Positions 31,207 to 32,451 of a DNA stretch of 32,451 nucleotides are shown here, piece by piece; within the stretch, counting starts at the first letter, position 1; each line of letters starts with the position of its first letter. The translations under genes were made by a program, and so were the position numbers. The notes beneath the pieces are model-generated. The model was given only the letters and a program-made list of their open reading frames with translations, searched no databases and had not been told where the DNA came from. The DNA is from an uncultured cyanobacterium (lineage in GTDB: Bacteria; Cyanobacteriota; Vampirovibrionia; Gastranaerophilales; Gastranaerophilaceae): the NCBI GenBank assembly GCA_902495705.1, contig CABUXT010000027.1, forward strand, positions 1 through 32,451, in the 5' to 3' direction.

Positions 31207-31211
31207 CCTGT

Positions 31212-32117
31212 ATGAAAAGATTTGTGGTTATACTCGGATTTTTGTTATTAACAGTCAACATGAGCCTTGCACAAGAGGTTACACAACCAAAAATTTCAGG
31301 GCGCGATTTGACAACTTTTAGCCAAAATGAGCGTTGGGGGTTCAAAGATAAAGACGGAAACATTATTGTTGAACCGATTTATAAAAAACTCATCCGCCTT
31401 GGCGATTCGTCTTGGATTGTCCAAAATAAGAAAAACAAATTCGGCTTGATTGACAACTACGGAAACGTAATTGTTCCGATAAAATATAACCACGCGGACA
31501 GAATGATCACAAGGTTTGCAAAATTTGGAAACACCTATGACTACGGTATTTATGATGAATACGGAAACACAATTGTTGAACCGAAATTTTCAAAAATAGA
31601 TATTTTATATGGAAAAATGTTTTTGACATACAAGAACTACAAATATGGGATTGTCGGATTTGATGGAAAGACGATTTTAGAAAACGAATTTGACGACATT
31701 TATATGCCAAAACCAAACGTTATGCGAATAAAATATCAAGGTCGTTGGATTGAACTTGAACAGGTCAACGCGGATACTTTGACACTCCCTGCAGATGCAA
31801 AACACAATTTGGCAACAAAAGAAGATTTAGATTTGCGCAACATTGTTGTAAATACAGGAGTTGTTTCAGGTTATTCCGTATTGACGTTTTCTGATTACGT
31901 AATCAAGTTATTTTCTTCAATTTCACCTGCTCACGAAGACACTATTGATGAACTTATGCTATCTCAAGGTGCAGATACGATGAACATTTTTATGAAATTG
32001 ACTTGGCTGCCAAAATATCCGTTTGTTTATGCGCGCAAGTATTATGAAAATGTGCGTAATCCTCATAACGGTCCATTGACGGACATTAGGGACGAATTGA
32101 AGCAACAGATGAAGTAG
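31212..32117 (+). CDS. Secreted WG-repeat protein
   Basis: This is a 301-residue exported protein. Residues 1-20 are a signal peptide (SLA-QE). Four WG-type repeats follow: RWGFKDKDGNIIVEP (41-55), KFGLIDNYGNVIVP (76-89), YGIYDEYGNTIVEP (111-124) and YGIVGFDGKTILENEF (145-160). Each is the YGxxDxxGxxIVxPxY beta-unit of the KWG/WG family. From about 190 on, the sequence is a different, partly helical domain with no recognised motif. It may act in the periplasm or at the surface as a binding protein. It is divergent from the AsmA-like gene, and the shared promoter suggests a common envelope role. Confidence 0.85.
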   Translation: MKRFVVILGFLLLTVNMSLAQEVTQPKISGRDLTTFSQNERWGFKDKDGNIIVEPIYKKLIRLGDSSWIVQNKKNKFGLIDNYGNVIVPIKYNHADRMITRFAKFGNTYDYGIYDEYGNTIVEPKFSKIDILYGKMFLTYKNYKYGIVGFDGKTILENEFDDIYMPKPNVMRIKYQGRWIELEQVNADTLTLPADAKHNLATKEDLDLRNIVVNTGVVSGYSVLTFSDYVIKLFSSISPAHEDTIDELMLSQGADTMNIFMKLTWLPKYPFVYARKYYENVRNPHNGPLTDIRDELKQQMK

Positions 32118-32129
32118 GATTTTTACCGT

Positions 32130-32193
32130 TATACTGAAAACTTAGAAAATTTGTGTAAAGAATGAGCACATAATTTTCTTGCTATTCAGAATT
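32130..32193. repeat. Hairpin repeat R4, copy 2
   Basis: It is a close copy of 22335-22400: CTTAGAAAATTTGTG, then CACATAATTTTCTTGCTATT, then CAGAAT. It lies directly past the WG-repeat gene. The left outer arm has decayed (ATACTGAA). Confidence 0.8.
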
Positions 32194-32277
32194 TATCAAT
32201 GCTGATTTTGTTGTCAGGTTGGTAACACAGACAAATTATACAGTCGAGCTAGTAAGCCCCAACCTACTTTATATTAT

Positions 32278-32358
32278 GTCACCCTGAACTGGTTTCAGGG
32301 TCTCCAATATTACAAATTTTATATAAGACTAAAATGTTCAATTAGAGATTCCGAAACA
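32278..32358. repeat. R2 element, interrupted at its far end
   Basis: GTCACCCTGAA...TTCAGGGTCTC followed by the AATATTACAAATTT and ATAAGACT parts, then GAGATTCCGAAACA. The right palindrome stops after its left arm, and foreign-looking G+C-rich DNA begins a few bases later. Confidence 0.7.
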
Positions 32359-32363
32359 GTCTT

Positions 32364-32451
32364 GGATTATTGGCGGCTCGACCGGCTCAACGCAGCTCTC
32401 GCCAAGACGTGCTGGGTTCACTTCGTTCACACGGCGCACTTGCCAAAATCC
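32364..32451. repeat. G+C-rich block with inverted ends
   Basis: GGATTATTGGC (32364-32374) and GCCAAAATCC (32442-32451) are near-complementary ends of an 88-base block that is far richer in G+C than the rest of the window. It breaks the R2 copy before it. Because the window ends here, the right side cannot be checked. Confidence 0.45.

Larger units (their letters stand above)
32118..32451. other. Right-edge intergenic region with repeats
   Basis: No gene is seen up to the window end. It contains a second R4 hairpin (32130-32193), a degenerate R2 element (32278-32358) and an abrupt G+C-rich block (32364-32451). Confidence 0.65.

Overview
The window is AT-rich (by eye about one third G+C). It has dense genes of bacterial type, some TTG starts, Shine-Dalgarno sites of the AGGAG type, a tRNA-Ser, and a Gram-negative type envelope: a tripartite RND efflux pump with a TolC-like outer-membrane channel and an AsmA-like protein. 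Two orphan prepilins carry the FTLAEVLITLG-type N-terminus, and there are several small 'orphan' membrane proteins in tandem pairs. From memory this mix fits a gut Gastranaerophilales (Vampirovibrionia/Melainabacteria, non-photosynthetic Cyanobacteriota). That assignment is an inference, because no rRNA or marker protein settles it. No phage, plasmid or CRISPR is visible.

Layout. 1-73: start of a protein that runs off the left edge. 74-513: repeats. 514-3031 (minus): a TPR protein and a secreted M48-like protein that lacks the first zinc histidine. 3107-4768 (plus): an orphan N6-adenine DNA methyltransferase with a target-recognition domain. 4825-5898 (minus): two tandem paralogous membrane proteins. 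6049-6453 (plus): an unknown basic protein. 6807-6893: tRNA-Ser(UGA) with promoter and terminator. 7009-7938 (plus): two small membrane proteins (DUF4234-like and GtrA-like). 7942-13895 (minus): the RND operon (adaptor, pump, outer-membrane channel), divergent from a MarR-type regulator (14030-14509). 14580-18803 (minus): a 1407-residue TPR protein with a long disordered, repeat-bearing tail. 18896-19438 (plus): 3-methyladenine DNA glycosylase I. 19556-20723 (plus): a second tandem pair of paralogous membrane proteins. 20724-21152: a nest of inverted repeats. 21153-22203: a prepilin divergent from an XRE regulator. 22608-26901 (minus): Na/Pi-cotransporter-like protein, acyl-ACP thioesterase and AMP-forming acyl ligase. 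27222-28275: a second prepilin/XRE divergent pair. 28345-31158 (minus): AsmA-like protein, divergent from a WG-repeat protein (31212-32117). 32118-32451: repeats.

Most interesting points. (1) A prepilin divergent from a small XRE regulator occurs twice within 7 kb. In the first copy the two promoters lie on opposite strands of one 40-bp imperfect palindrome; in the second a perfect 8-bp-arm palindrome sits between them. This looks like a reusable regulated-pilin module. (2) At least four genes on the plus strand have an extended -10 (TGnTANNAT) exactly six bases before ATG and no Shine-Dalgarno site, and three more come close; they are predicted to be leaderless. (3) Two tandem pairs of small membrane proteins define two motif families I cannot name. 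(4) Intergenic space is filled with palindromic repeats whose loops or middles repeatedly carry unrelated short inserts.
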